A stretch of DNA of 64,000 nucleotides, taken from the NCBI GenBank assembly GCA_947685225.1, contig CANTUV010000015.1:62001-126000 (forward strand), given 5' to 3'. The position numbers and the translations under genes are program-made. Below the pieces are notes generated by a model. That model searched no databases. It was not told the origin of the DNA and worked only from the letters and a program-made list of their open reading frames with translations. Source of the stretch: Garcia nutans. Its lineage: Eukaryota; Streptophyta; Magnoliopsida; Malpighiales; Euphorbiaceae. Of the stretch, positions 45,959 to 55,916 are shown piece after piece (position 1 is the stretch's first letter; each line of letters begins with the position of its first letter).

Positions 45959-45976
45959 TGGCACCACTGCCGGGGA
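45959..45976 (+). promoter_or_regulatory. PBS of A1 (tRNA-Asp type)
   Basis: TGGCACCACTGCCGGGGA, close to TGGCGCCGTTGCCGGGGA, which is complementary to plant tRNA-Asp and is the usual Athila primer site. The mismatches agree with an ageing copy. Confidence 0.8.
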
Positions 45977-46984
45977 TAACGGTTTCAATTTTAGTAATAT
46001 AATCAAAACTGTTGATTTAGTTTTTATTTTCATTTGTTTTTGACATTGGTTCTTGCTTGTCGATTATCATTTTAGGTATTCCTCCTTGTTTATGACCTGA
46101 GGTAACTCATCCCAATTATTTGAGTTAGACCCAGAGCTAGAAAGAACATTAAGGAGAAAGTGAAAGGAAGAAGGGGAGGTAGTTTTGGAAGACGCAGAAA
46201 CAGAAATAAATCTGGAAATAGATGAAGAAGAAGAGTTTTAAGTGATGGAAGGAGCTGGACCAAGAACAATGCAGGAGTTTGCTAAGCCTAATCTCAATTT
46301 AGCTGAATCTAGTATCCGGAGACTGACAGTTGCTGCGAACAACTTCGAAATAAAAGCAAATGTAATTCAAATGGTGCAGCAAACTTGTCAGTTCGATGGG
46401 TTTCCTAATGAAGACCCTAATGCACATATTGAGAATTTTCTGGAGATATGTGACACATTCAAGATAAATAATGTCTCAGATGATGCAATTAGGTGAGGTT
46501 GTTCCCATTTTCCCATAGAGATAGACCAAAGAAGTGGCTGGAATCTTTTCCTCCAGGAACCTTCACCACATGGGGTCAGTGTGAACCTCGGTTTTCCGCC
46601 CGAAAAGGATCCGGGTGAACGTTCACTCGTTGTCGGGAGTCGACACTCAGTTTATTTGTTCGAAGGGAAAAACTAAGAAAACCCTTGTTTGACTCCAATA
46701 ATGCATCCAATGTAAAGGCTTCTAGTCTGCGAACCCAAGGAGGATTCGGGGACTATGTCATGCTTTTGATTAACTTGCAAAAATGGAACAAATTTAAAGA
46801 CAAAAAGATTGTTGGTAGTTTGTGGACTTGCTATTTGGGGTGAATCCCAAACATGCCTACATACTCCCGTTTGAATAGGAGATCAAAGCCCATGTAGTTC
46901 GGAAAAGCCTATTTAAAGGCGATGAAAATTATGCTTCATGCATGTGTGTGTATGCTTCGTGCATTTTTCAGGCATTTTGCCAAA

Positions 46985-47360
46985 TTTGTGAGATTTAGCA
47001 CTTAGTGCTAAATGGTGAGATTTGGGTACTTTGTACCAAAAGAGTGGAATTTAGGCTCCATGCCAAAGGTTGATTTTAATTGAGTCGGGCTTCATGCCAG
47101 AGTTGTAAAATTTAGCACTTAGTGCTAAATGGTGCAATTTTAGGTACTTTGTACCAAAAGAGTGCAATTTAGGCCTTTGGCCAAGTGTGGTCGGGCTTCA
47201 TGCCAAAGATGTGAGATTTAGCACTTAGTGCTAAATTCTCCAATTTTAGGTACTTCGTACCAAAATGGTATAATTTAGGCTCCGTGCCAACAGATTGATT
47301 TTAATTGTGAAATGTAGGTACTTTGTACCAAAAAGATGTAATTTAAGTCTTTGTGCCAAA
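46985..47360. repeat. Array of short palindromes in T5 3' LTR
   Basis: Successive words are each self-complementary around a short loop: TTAGCACTTAGTGCTAA, GGTACTTTGTACC, GGCCTTTGGCC, GGCTTCATGCC and GGCTCCATGCC. They alternate in a repeating order with spacers such as gtgagattt, aaagagtg and aattta. At least twelve stems are present. A copy is at 57070-57445 in the 5' LTR. Confidence 0.9.
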
Positions 47361-47690
47361 GAGGCTGATTGATTAGTCCATTAGGCCTTAGACCTAAAAG
47401 GATTAGGTCTTTGACCGAGAAAAAATTGAGAAGAAGATAGAATGCTTATGATATGCTTAAATTGACCAAAGATGAATTAGAATATTACCTTGCTTAGGAT
47501 TTTCCCGCTTCGAAGTTCCAGATCTCGTTTTCTTGAACCGGGGATTATGATTCTTGATTACAGATTGTTTCCTGCAGCACACGGTTAGATTTATGCAAAT
47601 AAAAGTTCTTAATCGTTTTTAAGCGTGAAAAGAATTCGACAGCATGAGGCCCACCCGGAAAAGTCCCCCCTTTCTGAAAATCTGAACTGC

Positions 47691-47698
47691 TATTTATA
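47691..47698 (-). promoter_or_regulatory. TATA box of T5 3' LTR
   Basis: TATAAATA on the minus strand (CCTATAAATAGCAG), directly downstream of the GC-rich palindromic patch. Confidence 0.7.
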
Positions 47699-48040
47699 GG
47701 CAAAATCGGACTGTACAGCGGCCGAGCCGGGATCACGGAGGCTGAGCCGCCGATTTTGGCGGCCGAGCCGCCGACTTTGGAGGCTGAGCCACTGGGATCA
47801 CGGCGGCCGGGCCGCCGATTTTGGCCGATTTTCGCTCAAACTGATTTTTCGGGGGCTAGAGACCTCCAAAAATTATTTCGGGACCATATCCGTGATCCTC
47901 ACGTTGTCCCGGACATTTCAAGTACCATATCGATATACTTCCGGTGAATTTTACCGGGGACGTCCGGTCCGGCCCGGTTTTCAGTAGTCTGAGAAAATTG
48001 GCTTTCCGAGCCTCAAAATTCGAGTGTTCACAATTGCCCC

Positions 48041-48079
48041 CCACTGGGGTCCATAAAAATGATTTATGGGGCCCAGTGG
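48041..48079. other. Hairpin beside the T5 PPT
   Basis: ccactggggtccataaa (48041-48057) pairs with tttatggggcccagtgg (48063-48079) at 15 of 17 positions around a short loop. A similar ccactgggg...tttatggg sequence lies beside the PBS at the other end. Confidence 0.75.
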
Positions 48080-48314
48080 CTTCTGAAGAGCGAATTTTGA
48101 GCGAGGGGTAAAAGATACGCCTTTTGGCACTTCTGGATCGCTTGCAACATTTCTGATTTTTCTGTACCTGCACTTTTGTTAAGCACAAACAGTACATATG
48201 TATGCATGATGTCCTCTTCTATTTTTTCAAAAAGGCATTTTTTTTTAGCCGTTGTATGAACAACTGGACCAAGAGTCTCCATAAGGTTGAAAGGATCAAT
48301 ATGGGAAGATATGG

Positions 48315-48964
48315 ATGGTGCGCTGTTGCTACTTGGGTTGTGAGCTGATGCTACTCTTAGAGGCGCAGCTGGGGATTGGGATTTCTTGCACGCTTGTATC
48401 AGATTTTGGAATCCACAAGCTCATGTCTTCACAAGCTCATGTCTTCAGGTTTGGTGCCCGGATGGACGAGATGTGTCCTCTTTTTGAGGAATTCTGCTCA
48501 ATCATTGGATGTGACTCAAATGCCCCCCTTTGTAAGGCATGAGGTTCAAATTGGCTATGTGGGGTCTTTTCAGAGGCTTTTCAACTTTACAAGGCCTCAA
48601 GCTCAAGCCATCAGTAATTATTTCTAGTAAAGAACTTAGAAATAATCCTCTAGGAAGTCCAACTCCACTGGGGAAGGAACTTGAATTTTTCTGAAGTTGC
48701 CCCCAAATTATTTCCGGAGTTACTCGAACTGTTCTTCAAACTTGGGTTAGGAACCATCAGATGATCAGGCCTTTTACAGAGCCTTCCCTTATTCAGACTA
48801 CTCCTGAGTACAGAACTCGATTTATAGCTGGAGTTTGGCCACCTGAAAAGCCAAGGAGGCTTGCATTGCTGCAGGAGCTGGAGGGAAATGAGGTGGTTCC
48901 TCTTAACGAGGAGAAGGCAGACGCTGCAGACTCTGCAAACTCTAGGGTTGACTTTTTTTTTTGA
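48315..48964 (+). pseudogene. Antisense DUF7745-like ORF remnant in T5
   Basis: The plus strand, antisense to T5 pol, gives two open pieces. The first (48315-48542) contains HVFRFGARMDEMCPLFEEFC and IIGCDSN, resembling the F-x-F/F-x-x-x-E-x-x-P-x-x-E-E-(F/Y) block of plant DUF7745-type proteins. The second (48761-48964) contains IQTTPEYRTRFIAG and a Glu-rich end as in the C-terminal tails of that group. They are joined only across stops and frame changes. The location between pol and the 3' LTR in antisense is that of Tat-element extra ORFs, as in T1. Confidence 0.5.
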
Positions 48965-49152
48965 CGTTTTGGACTTATGGTCTGACTCTTTTTTGTTGGT
49001 TTTTGGTACTTTATGAAAGGAATGACTCTTTTTGAATAAATGACTCCCTTGGGAATGAATGACTCTTCTTGGGATGAATGACTCTTTTTTGAATGAAGGA
49101 CCCTTTAATTTGCTTTCGAAGCATTATCTACTTTATTTATTTGATCTAATTT

Positions 49153-49290
49153 TTGCCTAAGCCGTCCTTTCGGATTTTCAACTTAGCGAGCTCTTACCCA
49201 TTCTTGCCTAAGCCGCCCTTTGCGGGTTTTCGACTTAGCGGGCCCCACTATTGCCTAAGCCGCCCTTTGTGGGTTTTCAACTTAGCGGGA
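49153..49290. repeat. Threefold repeat with inverted ends in T5
   Basis: Units starting at 49153, 49204 and 49251 (period 47-51 bp), each with ttgcctaagccgccctttg...gggttttcgacttagcggg. Within a unit cctaag and cttag(c) are inverted, so each can fold. It lies between pol and the antisense ORF remnant and is followed by a GTTGTT run and T-tract (49292-49327). Confidence 0.85.
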
Positions 49291-49454
49291 TTTTGTTGTT
49301 GTTTGTTGTTGTTGTTGTTTTTTTTTTAATATGTTGGCAAAAGAAAAAATGAATGATTTTTATTAAAATTTAGGCCGTGCTCAAGGAGAGCTGCCTACAT
49401 ATCTCGAATTAGTTTGCGAGAATCAGGTCTAATGTAGTTCATTTCAATGCATGA

Positions 49455-52400
49455 TCATGCATAATATTTCTTCAGTTGATCCAGATTGCATGGGTTTGTG
49501 AACTCCAAACCATCCAAATCAGACAAGATGAAGGCTCCGCCGGACAGTATTTTCTTCAAAATGTAGGGTCCCGCCCAATGAGGACGGAACTTCCCACGAG
49601 GATTTGTAACGGGTGTTTTGATCTCTTTCAGAACCAAACAACCTTCTTCCAACTTTCGATCTTTGATCTTTTTGTTGAAATGTCTGGCCATTCGCCTTTG
49701 ATACCCTTGAATCTGATGTAGAGCTTGAAGTCTTTTTTCATCCAAACTCAACAACTGATGATGATAATTGCTGATCCATTCAGCTTCATTTATTTGACTT
49801 TCTTGAATTATCCTCGCCGATTGGACTTCCAGTTCAGTGGGGAGTACTGCTTCCATTCCGTATACCAGTGAATACGGGGTTGCCCTAGTAGGAGTTCTAA
49901 CTGATGTTCTGTATCCCCACAAAGCCAATGGCAACTTCTCATGCCAACGCCTATGTTCCTTGATCATCTTTTGTATGATCACCTTTATAGACTTATTCGC
50001 TGCTTCTACAGCTCCATTTGTTTGGGGTCTATAAGGAGAGGACTTATGATGTTGGATCTTTTTATCTTTCAAGAGCTTAGCAAATTCTGCGTGGAAATGA
50101 GTTCCATTATCAGTGATAATTTCAAACGGCGTTCCGTACCGACAAAGGATGTTGGTTCGGACAAACTGTGCTGCCTTTTTGGCGTCTAATTCTGCATAGG
50201 AAGCTGCTTCAACCCACTTTGTGAAGTAATCCACCGCTACCAAGATAAACTGATGTCCATTCGAGGCTTTTGGATGTATTTTGCCAATTATATCGATTCC
50301 CCAAGTAGCGAAGGGCCATGGAGAAGTGATTGGATTCAGGGCAACAGGAGGTTGCTTCTGTAGCTTAGCAAATATTTGGCATTGATGACATCCTTTCACA
50401 AATGTCACGCAGTCTGCATTCATGGTGGACCAATAATATCCTAGATTGGCAATTTTTTGAGCCAAGGCGATCCCATACATGTGTGGTCCTGATTCGCCAC
50501 CATGTACCATTTCCATTATCTGCTTAGCCTCTGCTTCATTTACACACCTTAGGTGCATTCCATTCCAACTTCTCTTGTAGAGGGTATCTCCATTGAGAAT
50601 GTAACCTGTGGCTAGCTGCCTTATGGCCCTCTGATCGACCTTTGATGATCCCTCCGGGTAACTTCCATCCTTGAGATAACTTTTGATATCCCAAAACCAT
50701 GGTTTACCATCGGCCAAGTGCATTACATGGGCGGGTTGCTTTTGAAGCTGAACTTTCAATAGACGAATGACTTTCCCCTCCTTGATATTGATCATGGAAG
50801 CTAAAGTAGCCAAGGCATCAGCAAACTGATATTTTGCTCTTGGGAGATATTCGAAGGATAGATCATTGAACTGTTGTGCCAAATGATCAAGGCGTTGTAG
50901 GTAAGGAACCAAACGCTCTTCTCTTATCTTCCATTTCCTTAAAGCTTGTGATACTATTAAAATAGAATCACCATAGACCTTTAGGTCCTTAATCCCCAAT
51001 TTCAGAGCGGCTTCAAGCCCATTAATGCAAGCTTCATATTCTGCTTCGTTGTTTGTGCAGCTAAAGTCAAGTTTAACAGCGAATGGAATGTATTCTCCAC
51101 AAGGAGTTTTGAACACAATCCCAATTCCGTTTCCATGATAATTGGATGCCCCATCAAAATACATCTCCCAAACACTGCTCTCCATGTTCAAGAGGTCTTC
51201 ATCAGGGAAACCCATTTCTCGCATCTCGTCATTCACAGGTAAATCTGCTAATTGGTCAGCTATTGCGCCACCTTTCACAGCTTTCCTTTGAACAAATTTC
51301 AAGTCAAAGGCTGCTAATGTTGACACCCACTTTGCCATTTTGCTGTCCAAAACAGGCCTCTCCATAAGGAATTTCAAGGGACTCTGTTCTGACATGACAT
51401 AAGTAGTGTAAGAAGACAAGTAGTGTTGTAACTTCGTACAAGCCCAATGCAAGGCTAAACACAACTTCTCAATCTTGTTATACTTTAACTCATAGTCCAG
51501 CATCCTTTTGCTGAGGTAGTAAATTGCATTTTCTACCTTTGTATCTTCAGCCTCTTGAGCCAGCATTGCACCCATGGCTTCATCTGTTACAGACAAATAC
51601 AAGAGCAGAGACTTTCCCATTCTGGGAGGTTGTAGAATTGGCGGACTTAACAAGTATTCATTGATCTTGTCGAAGGCCTTCTGACAGTCCTCATTCCATT
51701 CTTGTGAAGCACCTTTTCTTAGTAGCTTAAAGATAGGACCACAAGTCTCAGCCAACTGTGATATGAATCGACTGATATATTGTAATCTACCTAGCAAGCC
51801 TCGAATCTCTTTTTCTATTCTTGGTGGAGGCATTTTCAGAATAGCCTTTGACTTTGCTGGATCAACTTCTATTCCTTTTTTACTGACCAGATATCCCAAA
51901 AATAAGCCCGATGTTGCTCCAAACAGACACTTTGCAGGATTAAGCTTTAAATTGTGCTTGCGAAGTCTAAGGAAGAACTTCTCAAGCGCTTCAACGTGTT
52001 CTTCTAAAGATTTTGACTTGACAATCATATCATCGACATACACTTCTACTTCTTTATGAATCATGTCATGAAAGACTGTTGTCGCCATCCTTTGGTAGGT
52101 AGCCCCTGCATTTATCAACCCAAAAGGCATAACCTTGTAGCAGAAAGTGCCCCATTCTGTGATGAAAGCTGTCTTCTCTTTGTCTGGTGGGTGCACCAGG
52201 ATCTGATTATACCCGACCGCAAGATCAGTCATGGAAACCATCATATGCCCAGCCATCCTGTCTATCAGTAAATCGATGTGAGGTAGCGGGAAATCGTCCT
52301 TAGGACAAGCCTTATTCAGATCTCTGTAGTCAACACACATTCTGACCTTTCCGTCTTTCTTCGGGACTGGCACGATGTTTGCTAACCATGAAGGGTAGGC

Positions 52401-55400
52401 AATTGGTTCTATGAACTTATTGTCCAGTTGCTTGGCAACCTCCTCTTTAATTTTCAAAGACCATTCTGGCTTCATTCTTCTCAATTTCTGCTTAACCGGC
52501 TTCGCATCGGGGTATAGCGGAATCTTGTGAACTGCTATGGCTGGGTCTATTCCCGTGACATCACTTGCCTTCCACATGAAGCAGTCGACATACTTCTTGA
52601 TGCAATCGACAACCTGTTCTTTATTCACACAATCATATGCAATGTATGTATGTTCATTTTCTTTGCCAATTATTATCTTTTCATTTATTTCTTTTATTTC
52701 ATTTATTTCATTTTTGCTAGATAATACTTGGAAAGCAAAAGACAAAGGGTAACCAAGAATCCGAGCAATTTCATTGATAATGGTGGAGTCATTCTCCAAG
52801 ATTACATCAGATTTGACATTAGGGTTCTCTAAATCTGAAACTACAGCAGACTCAGAATTAGACTCTGACTTGGCTTTTGACTCAGAATTAGTACAAGGCC
52901 CGGTACAAGACTCAAGTTCAGGGTGTGACACAGGACTAGGTTTAACCTCAGCAGCTTGTCCCTCCTCGACGTACCAGTTTCTCAGCGGTCCATCCGTTGT
53001 CTTAATCAGCTTTGTGAAATCCCTATTGTCTTCAAAATTGGTTATCATAGCAACCTCATCAAAGAGACTAGGCCGCATGAAATCTTCCATTTGGGGGTCA
53101 GTTTCAGGTTCTGGCTCTTCTTCTTTTATGGCCACAACATCAGCAAACATTTCAAAACCCGGTAGCTTCTTTCCAGTCATAGGAGAATAGAATGGTTCCT
53201 GAAAACCACGGTGATGAACTGCCTTTCCAGGTTTGCAAAAGTGACCATTCAGAGTTCTAAAGTAAGGGCGCATTTTGAGGCTTCTTGCCCCCCAATTTCC
53301 CTTTTTCTTCCTTCCACGCTCAAACTCTTCTATTTCCTCGTCTGTAGGTTTGTACCCCAAGCCAAAAGTTCCCTTATTCTCTGGTTCTTCCCATGGCCGT
53401 ACTACAGGTGTCTTTCTCCCAGACTTGATCATTTCCATTCCGGGCAATAGACCTACCCTCAGCATCATTCCCACTAGGCAGTTGATTTGGACCTCCCCAA
53501 AGTCATATGAGACAAATGGCCCTTTGGGTTTTTCACCTTCTATGCATTGAACTGTGTCGTAATGAAACCCAGTCAAGGTCATGGCGGTTTCACCAGGAAC
53601 AACCTCAAGGAGAGACTGATCCATGGTTTTCTTGTTGATTTCACAGGTATCCCCTTTGATAGTGATTACTTTTCCTTCAAAAGGGAATTTAAGTTTTTGG
53701 TGTAATGAAGAAGGTACAGCATTAATTTGATGAATCCACGGCCTTCCAAGGAGGAGATTAAAGCTCGCGGGTACATCAATGACCTGAAAGGGCACTTTCA
53801 TTTTCACCGGCCCAATAGCAATTTCCAGAGTGGCAACACCCAAAATTTCTCTTCGAGTGTTATCATATGCTCTCACAATCTGATCAGAAGGTGTAAGATC
53901 TGTAGCCTCCAACCCCAGACAGCTTGCTACTTTCAATGGACATACATTTAAGGCTGACCCATTATCAATGAGAACCATGGGCACAGTCTTTCCCCCAGTC
54001 TGTATGGTGATGTATAGAGCGTCATTGTGTTTACTGCCATCTTCTGGTAGGTCTGTATCAGAAAATCGGATGCTCAATGCCTTGGTTGATTGGGTCAAAG
54101 TGGCCACCAAAGTTTCTGGACTTGTGTCCACTGGTGTATCAAGTTGACTCAAAGCTTCGCTGAGAGCTTGGCGATGTGGGAATGAGGAAGCAAGGAGTTC
54201 CCAAATTGACACCTTAGCTTGAGTTTGTTTAAGCTGAGTGAGGACAGGGTCTTCTTTTGGCTCTGGCATTTTCTTATGGGGGGGATTTGAGGTTGTAGGG
54301 GTTTTTCCCAAGTCAAGTGGCTGATATTGTCTTCCACTTCTTGTCAGAGCACTGACCTCTTCAGCGAGGTCGTTCAAATCTAACACACACACTTCATTCA
54401 TTTCCAAGAGAAGTTTGAAAGGATCAAACAGCTCTTCTTCCACAGTAATGGCGTGGATGGAATGATTGGGCAAAGGATTAGTGTTAATGTTTGGTTGCCT
54501 CCTGAGAGGAATGATGTCACCACTATCCACCAAATCCTGGATGCGGTTTTTCAAAGTCCAGCAAGCATCTGTTCTGTGCCCATTTCCTTGGTGGTACTCA
54601 CAGTACTCATTGGCCCTGTAATTGGAGGGTAATGGGTTTGGAGGAGGCCTTGGGTCCAAAGGCTTCAAATATTTCCCTTCCACGGCCTTTTTAAACACTA
54701 GATGAAGAGGCATTCCAATGTCGGTATATTGCCTTCTTGGCTGATTTCTTTGCCCAAGATTGCCCACACGTAAAGGATTCGCAGGGGCAATATTGGCCAC
54801 TTCATCTACTTCGCTCGAGGAAGCAGCTTGGCCTTGTTTTTTATACTTTGAGATAGCTTCTTCATCTACTATCTTACCCAATTGTATCAGATCTTCTACC
54901 TTGGTTGCAGTCGTAATGAGCGATTTGAAAGTAGGTAGGTATTGGGTTTGCAGTTGGGCTTGATATGTAGGCCTTAAATTTCTGATTATGATATCAATTT
55001 GCTCTTGTTCTGAAGGGCGATTGATCATCTGGGCGGCTTTTGCCCTCCACCTCGTAAGGAACGAGGAGAAGGATTCATTGTTGTTCTGCTTGGTGGTTTC
55101 AAGTTCTCTTCTAGTGACATCCACCTCAATATTGTAGTGGTATTGAGAGTTGAATGCATTGCAGATATCCTCCCAGGTCTTAATCTTGGCACGGTCCAGG
55201 CTTACAAACCACTTGAGGGCAGCACCAGTCAAAGATTGTTGGAATAATTGAGCAAAGAGCTCATCATTTAGACCCCAAGGGCTTAATGCCCCCACATACA
55301 TCTTGAGGTGAGTTTTAGGGAAAGTAGTCCCATCAAATCTGTCCATCCCAGGCATCTTGAATTTTGGAGGCAATCTAGCTTGGGGAAACAAGGATAAAGA

Positions 55401-55916
55401 ATCCATGTCTACCACCTCTTTATGAGTTTTCATGGCAGTGATTGACCTTTCCAGCAATTCAAGTTTTCTTTTTAGTTCATCTGTTTCATTCTTGGAGGGT
55501 GGATCCTCCAAATTGATGACAGGGGTATTAATCTGAGCAGTCACGGGGGTACTAGTTTGCCCCACAATGGGTTCCTTCCCTAAATTTCCAGGAATAGGGA
55601 CTGTCTTTGGTGCTCCTCCTAATTCAGCCAAGATGGCTACCCTCTGGGCGGCTAAAGCTTCATCAATTTTTTCTTGCATCCTAGCTTCAATTTCTTTAGC
55701 CTGTCCATCTAACAAGGCCTTGATCTGTTCAATTGTAGCCATTTCAGGAATTGGAGTGGTTGGTGAAGTTGGAGTGGTAGAGCTTGCGGGTGATTGCCCA
55801 GTTGGAGTTGGTGTAGTTTGTGTAGGTGACGGCACACGGATGGTGGATACCTGAAAGGTCAAGGGTAAAGGATCAGGGTAGTGTGTAGGGTAGGAAAACT
55901 CTTGGTCCACTTGCAC
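49455..55916 (-). CDS. gag-pol: T5 gag-pro-pol polyprotein, 2153 aa, intact
   Basis: One frame encodes all proteins of the element. Gag is residues 1-about 560, with capsid-like MDRFDGTTFPKTHLKMYVGA (~195) and knuckle CEYHQGNGHRTDAC (~440). Protease has MVLIDNGSALNVCP (~650; D-N-G-S is the Tat form) and LLLGRPWIH. RT has CVDYRDLNKACPKDDFPLPH (~1195) and YVDDMIVKS (~1293). The first RNase H follows at about 1430-1560 with catalytic positions changed (LSVTDEAMGAML, YVMSEQSPL). A second RNase H of archaeal type comes at 1583-1700 (YFDGASNYHGNG, NNEAEYEACINGL, VYGDS, ADALATL) with its acidic residues kept. Integrase has HGGESGPHMYG, CHQCQ (~1810-1845) and D-D-E in GIDIIGK (~1872), ITDNGTHF (~1935) and NGAVEAANKS (~1969), then a GPY-like HWAGPYILKK. 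Dual RNase H is the hallmark of the Tat lineage. The start Met is the first in frame. No stop or frameshift is present, so it could be functional. Confidence 0.97.
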   Translation of the reverse strand: MQVDQEFSYPTHYPDPLPLTFQVSTIRVPSPTQTTPTPTGQSPASSTTPTSPTTPIPEMATIEQIKALLDGQAKEIEARMQEKIDEALAAQRVAILAELGGAPKTVPIPGNLGKEPIVGQTSTPVTAQINTPVINLEDPPSKNETDELKRKLELLERSITAMKTHKEVVDMDSLSLFPQARLPPKFKMPGMDRFDGTTFPKTHLKMYVGALSPWGLNDELFAQLFQQSLTGAALKWFVSLDRAKIKTWEDICNAFNSQYHYNIEVDVTRRELETTKQNNNESFSSFLTRWRAKAAQMINRPSEQEQIDIIIRNLRPTYQAQLQTQYLPTFKSLITTATKVEDLIQLGKIVDEEAISKYKKQGQAASSSEVDEVANIAPANPLRVGNLGQRNQPRRQYTDIGMPLHLVFKKAVEGKYLKPLDPRPPPNPLPSNYRANEYCEYHQGNGHRTDACWTLKNRIQDLVDSGDIIPLRRQPNINTNPLPNHSIHAITVEEELFDPFKLLLEMNEVCVLDLNDLAEEVSALTRSGRQYQPLDLGKTPTTSNPPHKKMPEPKEDPVLTQLKQTQAKVSIWELLASSFPHRQALSEALSQLDTPVDTSPETLVATLTQSTKALSIRFSDTDLPEDGSKHNDALYITIQTGGKTVPMVLIDNGSALNVCPLKVASCLGLEATDLTPSDQIVRAYDNTRREILGVATLEIAIGPVKMKVPFQVIDVPASFNLLLGRPWIHQINAVPSSLHQKLKFPFEGKVITIKGDTCEINKKTMDQSLLEVVPGETAMTLTGFHYDTVQCIEGEKPKGPFVSYDFGEVQINCLVGMMLRVGLLPGMEMIKSGRKTPVVRPWEEPENKGTFGLGYKPTDEEIEEFERGRKKKGNWGARSLKMRPYFRTLNGHFCKPGKAVHHRGFQEPFYSPMTGKKLPGFEMFADVVAIKEEEPEPETDPQMEDFMRPSLFDEVAMITNFEDNRDFTKLIKTTDGPLRNWYVEEGQAAEVKPSPVSHPELESCTGPCTNSESKAKSESNSESAVVSDLENPNVKSDVILENDSTIINEIARILGYPLSFAFQVLSSKNEINEIKEINEKIIIGKENEHTYIAYDCVNKEQVVDCIKKYVDCFMWKASDVTGIDPAIAVHKIPLYPDAKPVKQKLRRMKPEWSLKIKEEVAKQLDNKFIEPIAYPSWLANIVPVPKKDGKVRMCVDYRDLNKACPKDDFPLPHIDLLIDRMAGHMMVSMTDLAVGYNQILVHPPDKEKTAFITEWGTFCYKVMPFGLINAGATYQRMATTVFHDMIHKEVEVYVDDMIVKSKSLEEHVEALEKFFLRLRKHNLKLNPAKCLFGATSGLFLGYLVSKKGIEVDPAKSKAILKMPPPRIEKEIRGLLGRLQYISRFISQLAETCGPIFKLLRKGASQEWNEDCQKAFDKINEYLLSPPILQPPRMGKSLLLYLSVTDEAMGAMLAQEAEDTKVENAIYYLSKRMLDYELKYNKIEKLCLALHWACTKLQHYLSSYTTYVMSEQSPLKFLMERPVLDSKMAKWVSTLAAFDLKFVQRKAVKGGAIADQLADLPVNDEMREMGFPDEDLLNMESSVWEMYFDGASNYHGNGIGIVFKTPCGEYIPFAVKLDFSCTNNEAEYEACINGLEAALKLGIKDLKVYGDSILIVSQALRKWKIREERLVPYLQRLDHLAQQFNDLSFEYLPRAKYQFADALATLASMINIKEGKVIRLLKVQLQKQPAHVMHLADGKPWFWDIKSYLKDGSYPEGSSKVDQRAIRQLATGYILNGDTLYKRSWNGMHLRCVNEAEAKQIMEMVHGGESGPHMYGIALAQKIANLGYYWSTMNADCVTFVKGCHQCQIFAKLQKQPPVALNPITSPWPFATWGIDIIGKIHPKASNGHQFILVAVDYFTKWVEAASYAELDAKKAAQFVRTNILCRYGTPFEIITDNGTHFHAEFAKLLKDKKIQHHKSSPYRPQTNGAVEAANKSIKVIIQKMIKEHRRWHEKLPLALWGYRTSVRTPTRATPYSLVYGMEAVLPTELEVQSARIIQESQINEAEWISNYHHQLLSLDEKRLQALHQIQGYQRRMARHFNKKIKDRKLEEGCLVLKEIKTPVTNPRGKFRPHWAGPYILKKILSGGAFILSDLDGLEFTNPCNLDQLKKYYA

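Larger units (their letters stand above)
46580..48032 (-). repeat. T5 3' LTR (1453 bp)
   Basis: On the minus strand it starts TGTGAACAC at 48032 after the PPT (ccccagtggggggcaat, 48033-48049) and ends ...GGTTCACA at 46580. It contains a GC-rich gcggccgagccgccg-type patch (47714-47826), TATA box complement(47691..47698) and the palindrome array 46985-47360. Confidence 0.95.

Noticed and set aside
46985..47360. CRISPR-like array of spaced palindromes
   Set aside because: Repeats are short and of several kinds, the spacers are not unique, and the array lies in an LTR that is duplicated at 57070. The DNA is eukaryotic.
51146..55854. Many plus-strand ORFs of 60-140 codons under T5 pol
   Set aside because: Shadows of the intact 2153-codon minus-strand frame, with no motifs of their own.
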